Positions 24,395-34,165 of a stretch of DNA of 64,000 nucleotides are shown here, piece by piece. The notes under the pieces are model-generated. The model did not search any database. It was not told where the DNA came from and saw only the letters and a program-made list of their open reading frames with translations. This stretch comes from Tritrichomonas musculus (Eukaryota > Parabasalia > Tritrichomonadida > Tritrichomonadidae). Numbering within the stretch: position 1 is the stretch's first letter; each line of letters opens with the position of its first letter. The translations under genes were made by a program, and so were the position numbers. Where the stretch lies: assembly GCA_039105265.1 (NCBI GenBank), contig JAPFFF010000003.1:6634001-6698000 (forward strand). The letters are read 5' to 3'.

Positions 24395-24610
24395 TACAAG
24401 ATAGCCGCTTTTTGAGCTACGCTCAAAAAGTGTCTTTATCAAATTTATAATTCTCGCAAGGCCACTTTTTGAATACTTTGAAAACATAACTTTTTATGTT
24501 AAAATAATGTTACTTATACAACTTTTTAATAAAAAATATTCAAAAAGTGTCCGTGAGAATTACAAATTTTTCTTCACTTTTTGAGCTGAAGGCTCAAAAA
24601 GTGAATTGCA
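24395..24610. repeat. Nested hairpin block, MITE-like
   Basis: Two short hairpins (CTTTTTGAGC/GCTCAAAAAG at 24408-24430; CACTTTTTGAGC/GCTCAAAAAGTG at 24575-24603) bracket a larger imperfect inverted repeat. Its arms, about 24441-24475 and 24537-24572, both contain AATTCTC near their outer end and ACTTTTTGAAT further in. The symmetrical layout suggests a small non-autonomous element or a folded RNA or terminator-like structure. Confidence 0.6.
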
Positions 24611-25394
24611 AAATTTGTTAAATTATTTATAAATAAAGTAAATTTTTTATCGCTAACAGGTATTCCAATTGAATGAAATATTTGAATGGATATATCAGAA
24701 AAATTGAGAAGACTTGCACCTTGAACGACATGGAAAGGTTGTAATTGTGATTAAAAGATCGAAATAATCATTTAAATAAAATAATCGATTTTGAACATTA
24801 GATAATATTGATAGGAAAACTTGATTTAGAAATTGCATGTGAATCAGGAAAGTTTAACGAAAGATTATAAAATAAGGATTTATAGCTGGCATCTGGGAAA
24901 TTAGTTTTTTATCTAAAAAAAAAATATATTTTCTTTTATGATTCAATCAATTTATCTATCATCCAAAATTACAATAATAGTAGTATAAATTATTTCTTTT
25001 TATATAATTATAAAATCAATATCTCCTTTTCGTATCATTATAAAAATATTTTAAAAAATGAATAAATTGAAAAAATTAATTGAAATTTATTTGGAAATTT
25101 GAATTGACCAAAAATAATAATACAAAAATTCAATTTTCAAATAAACTCATAAAAGATAAAATATGAAAAATAAAGTAATTTATAAAAAGGAATGAAATAA
25201 TGAAGAGAAAATCGGGTCTATAATTTTGTGAGAAATATAAAATTTTTAAAACACTTTTATTTTTATATTGAAATTTTTTTTCTCATAATCAACAGAATAT
25301 ATCTGTGCAAACCATATATTTCAACCCCAAATATAAAATATTATTAGCCAATTAGCGTTTTTTAATTTTTTTCAATACTTTACAAATGGACAAC

Positions 25395-25600
25395 CGCTCA
25401 ATTTATTTTAGTTCTCTATTTTACAACTTTTTGAGTGTTTTATTAACTCAAAAAGTTGTACCTAGAGAATTAAAAAATAAATGAAGTAGCTTTTTGAAAG
25501 GCGTAGCCTTCAAAAAGCTACTTCAATTTATGTTTAATTATCTGTTTTATAACTTTTTGAGTAATTTACAAAACTCAAAAAGTGATACCTAGATAATTTT
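25395..25600. repeat. Triple hairpin block, MITE-like
   Basis: Three consecutive hairpins: ACAACTTTTTGAGT/ACTCAAAAAGTTGT near 25422-25459, GAAGTAGCTTTTTGAA/TTCAAAAAGCTACTTC at 25483-25524, and ACTTTTTGAGT/ACTCAAAAAGT near 25552-25583. The left and right hairpins are themselves related, with CTCTATTTTACAACTT against ATCTGTTTTATAACTT, so the block may be a repeat with the middle hairpin inserted. Confidence 0.6.
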
Positions 25601-26604
25601 AATTATATAATAGATTTGGAAAATTTTTAGAAATTTTTGTTTTTGATTTGTGAGTAATATACAAGAAATTTCAATCATCTTTATGAAAATGTATGGAATG
25701 TTTTTTTAAATATTTTTATCTTTTTATATAGTAAATTATGATCGGTAACATTGATTATTCATATCATACTTATGATGTATTATATATATCTAACTTTATA
25801 GACCAATTAATTTTTTCTCATCAAAATGTAATACCTGCATTATGTCATCATATATGTGCATGTTTATTTGCTTATCCTATGTTTTATTGTTTTTGAATGC
25901 TAGTTTGTATTTTATATCACTTATTTTTTCACTAATTATGAAGATATTATAAATGAAATTTTCGATGAAAAAAAATGAGAATTTTCTGGAGAGATTGGCT
26001 TAACCATTTAACATAATTTTCGGATATGTTATTATATAATAAAATTAAAGGTTTTTTATCGAGGCAAAGAAACTTTATATAGCCATTAAAAAAAGATAAA
26101 AATGTTTGAAAACCAAATCCTCTCAAATAAACGTCTTTTTAAAACATCGCATCCTCTGAATTTCATTCAATTATTATAATTATTTGAGGAGAACGATCAA
26201 CAAAATCTTTGAATTTTTCAATAAATCTGTTTTTTATGTTTATTTTTTTTGAAAATTAAAAAATAGTTTTATATTGAAAATTATATTAGAAAATAATATA
26301 AAATAGTTTTAAAATATATATATAATGGCATAAATTATAAATCTCATATTATTATTTATTAAATAAAGGGGACACAGAGAGTTATTCCAATGAAGTGTTT
26401 TTAACGTCTTTTTTTATAAAATCAACTTTTTTTCAACAAAAATAAAATGAATTTGATTTAAATTAGTTTTAATACATTTTAATGAATGTGCTTTTTTAAA
26501 ATAATGCACTTTTAAAAATTTTGCTTTGATTTTTTCCTGATGCAATATTCAGATTTATCGTGATATGCCTTTTATAATTTAACTTTGCCTTACATATATG
26601 ATAT

Positions 26605-26720
26605 AGTAGTATAGTATAGGCTCCGCTACCGCCAAGCCTATACTTGGGGGCTCCGCAGAGGCTCCGCACCCCACTACTCCAGGGGTTCGCACCCCTGGAC
26701 CCCCTCAAAAGGCCCCCACA
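26605..26720. repeat. GC-rich hairpin island
   Basis: An abrupt GC-rich stretch in AT-rich DNA, with a long-range pair AGTATAGGC...GCCTATACT (about 26615-26644), repeated GGCTCCGC words and a perfect hairpin CCAGGGGT-TCGC-ACCCCTGG at 26679-26698. It begins AGTAGTATAG, similar to the Polinton terminal sequence. A minus-strand ORF (26496-26750) crosses it, but its coding appearance comes from the repeat composition. Probably a dispersed repeat or a piece of an older element end. Confidence 0.55.
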
Positions 26721-26952
26721 TTCAAAAAGTTCGCGACAAAAAAATTCCAAACTAAAATTTTTATCGTCTCGTTATCAAAACGTTTTTTAATTCAAAAAGT
26801 TCAAAAAATCTCTACTAAAAGTAGTATATATAAATGGCGTGATTTCTTAACGTCCCGTCAAGAAATCCCAACCATTTTTTCAAGCTAAAGTTTACGATTT
26901 GTTGAAGGAAAAAAATACACATTTATCCATCGAATCAAGAAGTTGTTTTACC

Positions 26953-28014
26953 ATGATTGAAATGTACCCGACGCTCAATCCAGCTGAAGAACAAACACCA
27001 ATCCCTATGGAGCACGCTTTCTTTCTGGAAGATGGAGAAATAGACCCTGCGAAATTTAATCGTTATTATTTTAATTTTCCACAAGAATGGTGCACATCTA
27101 ATCGTGGTGAGTCTATTATTGGTGTTAGAAATATATTTATGTTAGCTAGAAAGAGAAGGCTAGAATTTAAAATTAAAGTTAGGAAATACTACAAAGAGGA
27201 CTACAATAAATATGCCACTCCTCCTCCAAAATCAGATGACCCAAACTTATATGACCACTCTGCGTATATAAGTATACCTGCTGCAAGGAAATCTATGGTT
27301 GAAGTAAATGTATTAGCATGGATGAGCTCTGAAGATGATTTCGGTGGTTTTGGACACATATTATATGAATATCTATGGGCTGAAATGAAAAAATATAATC
27401 AAGAGATTGAAGACAATTTGGCGAAGGCAAAAACAGAAGAAGAGAAAGCTATGTATAAAGACAAGCCAAGATTTAGTGAAGACCCTTATGGTCTTTCAAC
27501 TGAGCTTGATGTCATGGCTGATGGATTCTATGATTATAGGAGAAAAACATATTTGGAAAGAATTTTATCTCGACATAATTATGATAAGAAGAGTCCATTT
27601 AATATTGACATATCAATTGATTTTCCTCATCGAACCGTTCAAGATTTTGGATTGATAGACCGAAAATATGATTTCGAAGATGTGTTTAATATTAGTGGAG
27701 AGACAGACCAAGGGGCAAATTATCATAATAACTATAAATTTAAATGGCTTAGAGAAGTCAATTTTTATAATGTATGGGATAGGCATTCATGTAAAATTTA
27801 TTCATCCTTCGGGGACCAATCAAATCAAGGATATGTTGGAAACACAACAATATACTTCAACCCCATAAAATACTTTAAGCTGAACTCAACTGACCAACGA
27901 TTCTGGATCGAACTATATTCTGGTCGACATAAAGATATACCAGTAAAAATACCGAGAAGTGAAAGCTTTTCTATCGAAATGATATTCTTCCCTTACCGTA
28001 AAATGTTATATTAA
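26953..28014 (+). CDS. Beta-rich virion-type protein of the Polinton fragment
   Basis: A 353-residue product starting at MIEMYPTLNPAEEQTPIPME. It contains many aromatic and charged beta-type segments (EFKIKVRKYYKEDYN; FNIDISIDFPHRTVQDF; RFWIELYSGRHKDIPVKI) and ends in SFSIEMIFFPYRKMLY. The alternating pattern and position at the element's left end, directly before integrase and ATPase, suggest a capsid-type protein (jelly-roll penton or small capsid protein), but I see no diagnostic motif. I chose the ATG at 26953 because the longer frame upstream has only a TTG at 26899. Confidence 0.5.
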   Translation: MIEMYPTLNPAEEQTPIPMEHAFFLEDGEIDPAKFNRYYFNFPQEWCTSNRGESIIGVRNIFMLARKRRLEFKIKVRKYYKEDYNKYATPPPKSDDPNLYDHSAYISIPAARKSMVEVNVLAWMSSEDDFGGFGHILYEYLWAEMKKYNQEIEDNLAKAKTEEEKAMYKDKPRFSEDPYGLSTELDVMADGFYDYRRKTYLERILSRHNYDKKSPFNIDISIDFPHRTVQDFGLIDRKYDFEDVFNISGETDQGANYHNNYKFKWLREVNFYNVWDRHSCKIYSSFGDQSNQGYVGNTTIYFNPIKYFKLNSTDQRFWIELYSGRHKDIPVKIPRSESFSIEMIFFPYRKMLY

Positions 28015-28040
28015 CTGAGGGTTTATTTTTTTTCAAAACA

Positions 28041-28868
28041 ATGACTTACAAAACAATAGAGGAGTTATACAAAACTTTTCCGTGGAAAACACCATCAAAA
28101 TTTGTTCCTCTTGCAAAACGATATGGATTTACAGAAGAGGCAGCATTAAATTATTTGAAGAATATAGTGCATGATGTTAAAGTACCAAAGGCAAAATTTA
28201 TGAATATATATTCAAAACACTCAGGAGGATATCAAATGGACACTTTCATAAATGACAAAACAAAAGATGGTTTGAATTATCTGATGTTTATAAATATCAA
28301 TACCAGGAAGGCTTTTTGTTATGCGATGAGAGGGAAGGGAGCAAAAGAAGTAGCTAGAGCATTAAATCAATTTTTAGTAGATGAACCAAATGTTTATTCT
28401 ATTACTTCTGACCAGGATGCAGCCTATTTGTCCAATGATGTTTTGCAAATAATGAAGGCAAAAAATATTATATACAATACTACGGAAGACAATAATCATA
28501 ATGTACTAGGCATCATAAATAGATTCATGAGAACTATTAGAGATATGGTAGGAGAGAATAGATTTATTGGAGAACAAGAAATGAAGGGATTAATAGATTC
28601 CTACAATAAATCCCCTCACCGATCGTTGGACTATAAAATACCAAACGAAATGACAGAAAAAGATGAAAAAGAATATATAAATACTAAATCACAAATAAAT
28701 CCATATGACTTTCAGCCTAACGACAGGGTGAGAATTATACAAGCCAAGGAACCATTTTCGAAGCGAAGAAATAGGGTCAGCAAGGAGGCTTATATTGTTG
28801 ATTCGAAAGCTGGAAATCAATTTATTGTTAAGTCCAAAGATGAATCGATATATAAGTTGCCGGGATAA
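28041..28868 (+). CDS. Integrase of the Polinton fragment
   Basis: A 275-residue retroviral-type integrase. The RNase H-fold core runs from about residue 55 to 205: first acidic motif in GGYQMDTFIND, second in ITSDQDAAYLS, the helix HNVLGIINRFMRTIRD and the NKSPHRSLDYKIPNEM signature. A C-terminal SH3-like strand-rich domain spans about 225-275 (FQPNDRVRIIQA; VSKEAYIVDSKAGNQFIVKS). It begins 26 bp after the previous gene, with a GTTTATTTTTTTTC stretch in front of the ATG. It differs clearly from the integrase of the complete Polinton and marks a second subfamily. Confidence 0.85.
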   Translation: MTYKTIEELYKTFPWKTPSKFVPLAKRYGFTEEAALNYLKNIVHDVKVPKAKFMNIYSKHSGGYQMDTFINDKTKDGLNYLMFININTRKAFCYAMRGKGAKEVARALNQFLVDEPNVYSITSDQDAAYLSNDVLQIMKAKNIIYNTTEDNNHNVLGIINRFMRTIRDMVGENRFIGEQEMKGLIDSYNKSPHRSLDYKIPNEMTEKDEKEYINTKSQINPYDFQPNDRVRIIQAKEPFSKRRNRVSKEAYIVDSKAGNQFIVKSKDESIYKLPG

Positions 28869-28871
28869 AGA

Positions 28872-29150
28872 TTGATAAAAACGCAGAATAAAAATAAGGG
28901 CCTGAAGGGCCCCGGGGCAGAAGTGCCTCTTGCTCAGACACTAAAGGGAGGCAAGAAAGGTATTGTTGAGAAGATTTTATCCTACGATGCAGCTAAGAAT
29001 AAATATAAAATTAAATATAGTGAAGGGACAGAAGATGTTATTCCAGCCAAAAATTTACGAGAAGGAGCCCCAACTAAATTATCAAATCTTGAAATAGATT
29101 ATTGGAGCAAACAAAAAAATATCCCATCAAACATTAAAAAATGGATTTAA
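28872..29150 (+). CDS. Chromo/Tudor-like small ORF of the Polinton fragment
   Basis: An open frame of about 92 codons immediately downstream of the integrase; its start codon is not evident. The N-terminal part is Gly/Lys-rich. The middle, GIVEKILSYDAAKNKYKIKY followed by SEGTEDVIPAKNLRE, has the five-strand spacing of a chromo- or Tudor-like barrel, a module often attached to Polinton integrases for target-site selection. Whether it is an independent protein cannot be told. Confidence 0.4.
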   Translation: MIKTQNKNKGLKGPGAEVPLAQTLKGGKKGIVEKILSYDAAKNKYKIKYSEGTEDVIPAKNLREGAPTKLSNLEIDYWSKQKNIPSNIKKWI

Positions 29151-29160
29151 CCAACAATAA

Positions 29161-30015
29161 ATGGCTAAACAAATAATGAAAGAAGTAGAAGTTTTAATCC
29201 AAAAAACCATGCGGAAAAACCAAAAAGAAATAGAGTCTGCACTTATGAAACCAATTCATCCTTCCTATCCATTTAGCACGAACGGAATATATTTTTTGAT
29301 AGGCAAACCAGGTGCTGGAAAAAGTTATTGGATATGGAAACACATTTTAATTACCGAGAGATTATTTAAGTATCCCTACTACCAGAAGATAGTATTCTGT
29401 TCCACATGCGGTAAGATGGACAAAACTGCAGAGGCGATGAGTCAAAATGTCAAGACACCAATCATATATTTGAACGAAGCAGAATTGATGGATTATTTGA
29501 AAAAACATCTAAAGCGAAAGATAAAATATTATGCTATGGTAAAGCATGTATTATCAAAAATGAAAGAGACGAATGAAGAAATGCAGCGGCTTATAAACAA
29601 GCACTCCCTTCAAGAAATAGATGATAGAATAGTATATATAGCAAACAAACTAGTAAAATATCAAACTTCATCATATCCATATAACACTCTAATAATATTG
29701 GATGACTGTGCTGGAAGCGATTTATTGACGCATAATAATACTGAATTCCTCAGGCTGTTAACAAAAACTAGGCACTATAATATTACATGCATTATGGCTA
29801 TCCAAACTATTAGATTTGTCCATATAAATGCAAAGAGATTGGCCACTGATATTATATGCTATAGTGGATATTCAGAAGAAGATTTTACATCATTGCTTCA
29901 ACAAACAAATAACAATCTAAATATCAAAAAAACAGTCAAGGAGTATTTGCAGCATCGTGAGCCTCACGACAAATTTATTTGTAATATAACAGCCAACAAA
30001 TATTACTTTGAATGA
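29161..30015 (+). CDS. Packaging ATPase of the Polinton fragment
   Basis: A 284-residue P-loop ATPase: Walker A FLIGKPGAGKSYWIW at about residues 45-59, a zinc-ribbon-like pair in FCSTCGK (about 79-85), Walker B TLIILDDCAGSD at about 177-188, followed by LLTKTRHYNITCIMAIQT, the expected switch region. It is the A32/FtsK-like packaging enzyme of Polintons, related in plan but not close in sequence to 19603-20505. It starts 10 bp after the preceding frame, suggesting a tight gene array. Confidence 0.82.
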   Translation: MAKQIMKEVEVLIQKTMRKNQKEIESALMKPIHPSYPFSTNGIYFLIGKPGAGKSYWIWKHILITERLFKYPYYQKIVFCSTCGKMDKTAEAMSQNVKTPIIYLNEAELMDYLKKHLKRKIKYYAMVKHVLSKMKETNEEMQRLINKHSLQEIDDRIVYIANKLVKYQTSSYPYNTLIILDDCAGSDLLTHNNTEFLRLLTKTRHYNITCIMAIQTIRFVHINAKRLATDIICYSGYSEEDFTSLLQQTNNNLNIKKTVKEYLQHREPHDKFICNITANKYYFE

Positions 30016-30062
30016 CAAAGTCATACTCAAGCAAAGCTTGTGAATGATTTATTTCACAATAA

Positions 30063-30407
30063 ATGCCTTCAGGAACTATTGATTCTGGAAAATATATTCC
30101 ATCTACCCCTTCAGATGCTGGTGGTAGTACATTTAAAGCAGAAATTTTACAAGGAGCTGCAGATGTAGGAAATATAATTGGAGAAGCAACTGGAAATAAC
30201 AAATGGAATGTAGGAGCTGATGTTGTAAGAGCTGTTGGTAAAACTGCAGGACAAATAGATGATAAAAGCAGCCAGGAAAAATTGTTAGCTCAATTAATTC
30301 AGGAAAGGAATGCTCGCACGTTTGGAAACAAACACATAGCCTACGCTGATGTACCAAGGATGTTTTATGGAAGGAATAAGTCAATGAATAAGAAATTTAA
30401 AACATAA
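30063..30407 (+). CDS. Small helical protein of the Polinton fragment
   Basis: A 114-residue product: a flexible Ser/Gly/Thr-rich N-terminus, then Ala/Gly-rich helices (GAADVGNIIGEATGNNKWNV; GADVVRAVGKTAGQID) and a basic C-terminus ending NKSMNKKFKT. Small Ala/Gly-helical proteins with basic tails occur as minor virion proteins next to ATPase genes in Polintons and related viruses. I cannot assign a family. TGATTTATTTCACAATAAATG precedes and includes the start. Confidence 0.45.
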   Translation: MPSGTIDSGKYIPSTPSDAGGSTFKAEILQGAADVGNIIGEATGNNKWNVGADVVRAVGKTAGQIDDKSSQEKLLAQLIQERNARTFGNKHIAYADVPRMFYGRNKSMNKKFKT

Positions 30408-30420
30408 ATCAATGAATAAG

Positions 30421-30630
30421 AAAATCATTTTATTAGAAACGTATATTTTTTAAGTCACATTTCATTAATAGCATGAAGTGAAGTATTGAAAACGAAATAA
30501 AATATACGTTTTTTTTTGATAGTTCATTTATCTTTACTAATATTTTTTTGATATCTTTAAATATTCTAAAAAACAATTAATTATTTGAATATAAAATATA
30601 ATTGTCATATAAATTCGTAATTTATTCATA
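30421..30630. other. Short AT-rich spacer with a hairpin
   Basis: Contains an inverted pair AAACGTATATTTT...AAAATATACGTTT (about 30436-30513) that could form a loose hairpin; nothing else is visible. The right end of the Polinton fragment must lie in or before this stretch. Confidence 0.4.
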
Positions 30631-30632
30631 TA

Positions 30633-33081
30633 CCCTGATCCCGCTTAAATTCGTAATTTTAAAGGTTAACTAAAATTTTCATGAGTTTATTAACTATTAT
30701 AAAAATGAAAAAATAATAATAAGCATAAAAAAAAAATAAACTTTTAACCATATTAAAGCTTATACTAAATAAATATGAAATTAAATTCTAAAATTAAACT
30801 TTATAGTAATAAAATTCTGATTTTTGGAGGCCGTTTATTTCAATGATTTTTTATTGTCAATTTATTAAACTTAAGTTTTATACAAAATCAATTACGCAAT
30901 CTACGAACAATGCAATCAAATAGAGTATCAGGAGTTGTCGCCTATGTTTAAGCCGAGATAGCTGTAGGCGACAACTCAATCAAATATAGTATCAGAATCA
31001 GAAACAACCTCAGCAACAGCCACAGATACCGCATCAGCAACATCCTCAGCTACAGCCTCAGCTACAACCTCAGCTACCGCATCAGATACAGCATCAGCTA
31101 CGGCCTCAGCTGCCGCATCAGCAACATCCTCAGCTACCACATCAGCAATATCCTCAGCTACCACATCAACAGCATCCTCAGCTACCGCATCAACAACATC
31201 CTCAGCAATATCCTCAGCTACATCCTCAGCAACATCCTCAGCTACCGCATCAGCAACATCCTCAGCTACCACATCAGCAATATCCTCAGCTACCACATCA
31301 GCAATATCCTCAGCTACCACATCAACAGCATCCTCAGCTACCGCATCAACAACATCCTCAGCAATATCCTCAGCTACATCCTCAGCAACATCCTCAGCTA
31401 CATCCTCAGCAACATCCTCAGCTACCACATCAGCAATATCCTCAGCTACCACATCAACAGCATCCTCAGCTACCGCATCAACAACATCCTCAGCAATATC
31501 CTCAGCTACATCCTCAGCAACATCCTCAGCTACCGCATCAGCAACATCCTCAGCTACCACATCAGCAATATCCTCAGCTATCGCATCAACAGCATCCTCA
31601 GCTACCGCATCAACAACATCCTCAGCAATATCCTCAGCTACAGCCTCAGCAACATCCTCAGCTACCGCATCAGCAACATCCTCAGCAACATCCTCAGCTA
31701 TCGCATCAGCAACATCTTCAGCTACCACATCAGCAATATCCTCAGCTACCGCATCAACAGCATCCTCAGCAACATCCTCAGCTACCGCATCAACAACATC
31801 CTCAGCAATATCCTCAGCTACATCCTCAGCAACATCCTCAGCTATCGCATCAGCAACAGCCTCAGTTACTGCATCAGCAACATCTTCAGCTACCGCATCA
31901 GCAATATCCTCAGCAACATCCTCAGCTACCGCATCAGCAGCATCATCAGCTACAGCCTCAGCAACATCTTCAGCTACCGCATCAGCAACATCCTCAGCTA
32001 TCGCCATCTTCTCAATCACCATCTTCCCAGTCGCAATCATCTTACCAGTCACAAACATCTTCCCAAAAAATATCTTTTTCAGATAATAATTATTTTCTAA
32101 TTCAGACACAAAAATAGCATTTAAATGAAATTTACTTAAATATACATACAAAAGCAAGCAATTTATTTGAAAAGTTATTTTTTTCGACTCATTTTAGTTG
32201 GTACAAATTTTCATCAATATTACTTTTTCTAATTCAAACCAATAATACGTTTAAAATCTTCAGTATTTTAATTTTAGCATTATTTAATGTCATTGAATCT
32301 TCAGAATTCTTGTTTTTACATTATTTAGTGTCACAAAATCTTCAGAATTATTCGGAATATTGATTTTTATATTTCATCAAAAAATGTACATGATATGCTC
32401 AATCTTAGGATAAATAACTTTGTTTTATGCTCAATTTCAATGTAAAAATATTTTGTAACGAATCATCTCAAATATCTTCAGATCAATTAGATGATTTTTC
32501 TATTTGTTACTTTAAACAATTTTCGCAATTATACTAATAACAAAATTGATTTGGTCAAGCTTCTAATTGCTTCACATTTTTAAAAAATTTGCAAATAATA
32601 TCATAATTATAGGGAGAAGTTTAAATCCAGCAATTTTCATGATAGTGAATTATGTTATATTTCGAAATAGTTTATATTTTCGTTTACCTTTTTTTCAAAT
32701 TTGCAAAAACTGTTGATATATGAAATTGATATTTTGAATGGACAAGATGAGCGAACCTTAATTAATGATTCAATGAAATATTCAGATATCAACTAAGATT
32801 ATTTAATACTTATTAATTCTCAATCTTTATTTTTTTAAAAAAAATATTGCAAATATTAAATTTTTACCATCTTATTTTTTTTAGATATTTTTATATTTTA
32901 AAGACATTAGGTTATTTATAGATAATTTTATATATAGTTAATAAAAGATATCTTCTTTTCTTCTTTCTATGTGATCGATTTTATGTTTTGTACGTTTTTT
33001 TCCTCCTTTTCAATTCTTCACAAAAATAAAAAACGAACAAAAAATACGTTACTTAAATTACGAATTTAAGTGGGATCAGGG
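30633..33081. mobile_element. TA-flanked inverted-repeat element, 2.45 kb
   Basis: The ends are CCCTGATCCCGCTTAAATTC and its reverse complement (TTAAGTGGGATCAGGG at the right), about 28 bp with one or two mismatches, flanked by TA on both sides (30631-30632 and 33082-33083). A TA target duplication is typical of Tc1/mariner-like DNA transposons. The only long ORF is the Ala/Val/Asp/Glu repeat gene at 30976-32157; no transposase is seen, so it is non-autonomous or a carrier. It sits between two Polinton fragments. Confidence 0.7.
30976..32157 (-). CDS. Ala/Val/Asp/Glu short-repeat protein ORF
   Basis: This 393-residue frame has an N-terminus (residues 1 to about 52) with YYLKKIFFGKMFVTGKMIAT and further GKM/EKM repeats. 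About 335 residues then consist almost only of Ala, Val, Asp, Glu and Ile in units such as DAVAEDVAEDIAD. The DNA is a degenerate tandem array built on CTCAGCAACATC/CTCAGCTACCGCATC words. Because units are multiples of three, the opposite strand is also open over about 31000-32120 and would read Pro/Gln/His-rich sequence (PQLPHQQHPQ) ending in an SQ-rich tail before TAG at about 32117; that frame has no ATG. Either strand could be the coding one, or neither. The minus frame is favoured only because it has an ATG and a distinct N-terminus. Confidence 0.35.
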   Translation of the reverse strand: MLLYVYLSKFHLNAIFVSELENNYYLKKIFFGKMFVTGKMIATGKMVIEKMAIAEDVADAVAEDVAEAVADDAADAVAEDVAEDIADAVAEDVADAVTEAVADAIAEDVAEDVAEDIAEDVVDAVAEDVAEDAVDAVAEDIADVVAEDVADAIAEDVAEDVADAVAEDVAEAVAEDIAEDVVDAVAEDAVDAIAEDIADVVAEDVADAVAEDVAEDVAEDIAEDVVDAVAEDAVDVVAEDIADVVAEDVAEDVAEDVAEDVAEDIAEDVVDAVAEDAVDVVAEDIADVVAEDIADVVAEDVADAVAEDVAEDVAEDIAEDVVDAVAEDAVDVVAEDIADVVAEDVADAAAEAVADAVSDAVAEVVAEAVAEDVADAVSVAVAEVVSDSDTIFD

Positions 33082-33083
33082 TA

Positions 33084-33797
33084 TTGGGAAATTTTTTATA
33101 TCAATTTCTCAATTTCTATAATTTGCATATTTATTTTGGAATATTATTATTATATATAAGTAGAAGAATCATATTTATGAAGATAAATAAGTGAATGTTG
33201 AATGAATGCAAAATTATTATTATTGATGATCATGAAATTCTGAATGTTGAAATTAGTCAAATATAAAAAATATCAGCATGTAATCTTTATTAACTTTAAT
33301 GAACTTTGGTCAGAGCATTTTTAAAATCTAATTTTGACATTATATAATCAGTATATTTGTTTTTTACCTTGAAAATAAATAATAAATAATCATTCAAAAA
33401 GAATTATTGCTCTGTTTTTTATACTTATCCATAAAAAATAAACTTTCAAACAAATGCTATCTTTAAATATAATTAACTTTTTTAACAAGAGGAAAAATTG
33501 TAAACGGTTTTGTTGGGGGTTTTCTTTTAAGGGATGAGTTTACTTTATTAAATAATCAAAATTAATTGCTTATTTTTATATATTTAGATATGCCTTTTAA
33601 TATAAAATATAATTTAAAGATAATAATTCATTGATTCATTTTTCCAAGTAAAAAACATTCTGTTTCACAAATCTTAAAATATGGCCAAATTATTATTCAA
33701 TTTTATTTTTGATTAGACTAAAGTGCTATCATCATTCATTCTATTTAGTCTTTCATGTAGAAAATACTAGTCATTAATATACTGAAAAGCATTTATT
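33084..33797. other. AT-rich spacer
   Basis: No ORF, hairpin or repeat of note between the right end of the TA-flanked element and the AGTAGTATAC edge of the next Polinton fragment. Confidence 0.5.
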
Positions 33798-34165
33798 AGT
33801 AGTAGTATACGTTTGCGGTGATTTCAGACCTCCGGTCTTCAATCCCCTCAAACACCCCTAATTTTGGCACTTTTTTGGGTCTCCAACACCTTGTTTTGGC
33901 CATTTTTTGACCTCCAGAGTGTTGTCAGAAAACCCATATCACTATAGGGCACTTCCCATAGCGTCTTTTTGGGTCAAAAAGTATCAATTATTGCCTCTTT
34001 ATTGCCTCAAAAAGATGTTTGTCATACCCACTAATAAATGCGTGATTTTGGACCTATCAATATATTTCAACTTTTTTTGAAAAAAATATTTTTTTGGAAA
34101 TTTTCTCATCCACGATAAGTGGTATAAATTTTTTATATTTTTTATTTTTTATCTTCATTGCTAAA

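Larger units (their letters stand above)
24227..26600. other. Long AT-rich intergenic region with hairpin blocks
   Basis: No ORF that I would defend. Two blocks of nested hairpins (about 24395-24610 and 25395-25600, listed separately) stand out; the rest is low-complexity AT-rich DNA. The direct neighbours are a host gene on the left and the GC-rich island at 26605 on the right. Confidence 0.6.
26820..30420. mobile_element. Polinton fragment, left-end part
   Basis: The left edge is AGTAGTATATATAAATGG, sharing its first ten bases with the complete Polinton. Five co-oriented plus-strand ORFs follow: a beta-rich virion-type protein, integrase, a chromo-like small ORF, a packaging ATPase and a small helical protein. 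No polymerase and no matching right inverted repeat were found before the unrelated element at 30633, so the copy is broken (truncated on the right). The frames that remain look open. It belongs to a different subfamily from the complete Polinton, because the integrase and ATPase are only distantly similar. Whether the polymerase fragment at 33801 belonged to the same insertion cannot be told. Confidence 0.75.

Noticed and set aside
26496-26750. Minus-strand 84-codon ORF reading ELFECGGLLRGSRG... across the GC-rich island
   Set aside because: The protein-like look comes from the GC-rich hairpin repeat; the remainder is AT-rich spacer, and no independent coding evidence exists.
30976-32157. 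CRISPR-like reading of the CTCAGCAACATC array
   Set aside because: Units are short, directly abutting and degenerate with no unique spacers; this is a coding-type tandem repeat in a eukaryotic context.
33930-33945. TATCACTATAGGG, similar to a phage T7 promoter core
   Set aside because: Incomplete match in a leader of a broken Polinton with no phage-type RNA polymerase; treated as coincidence.
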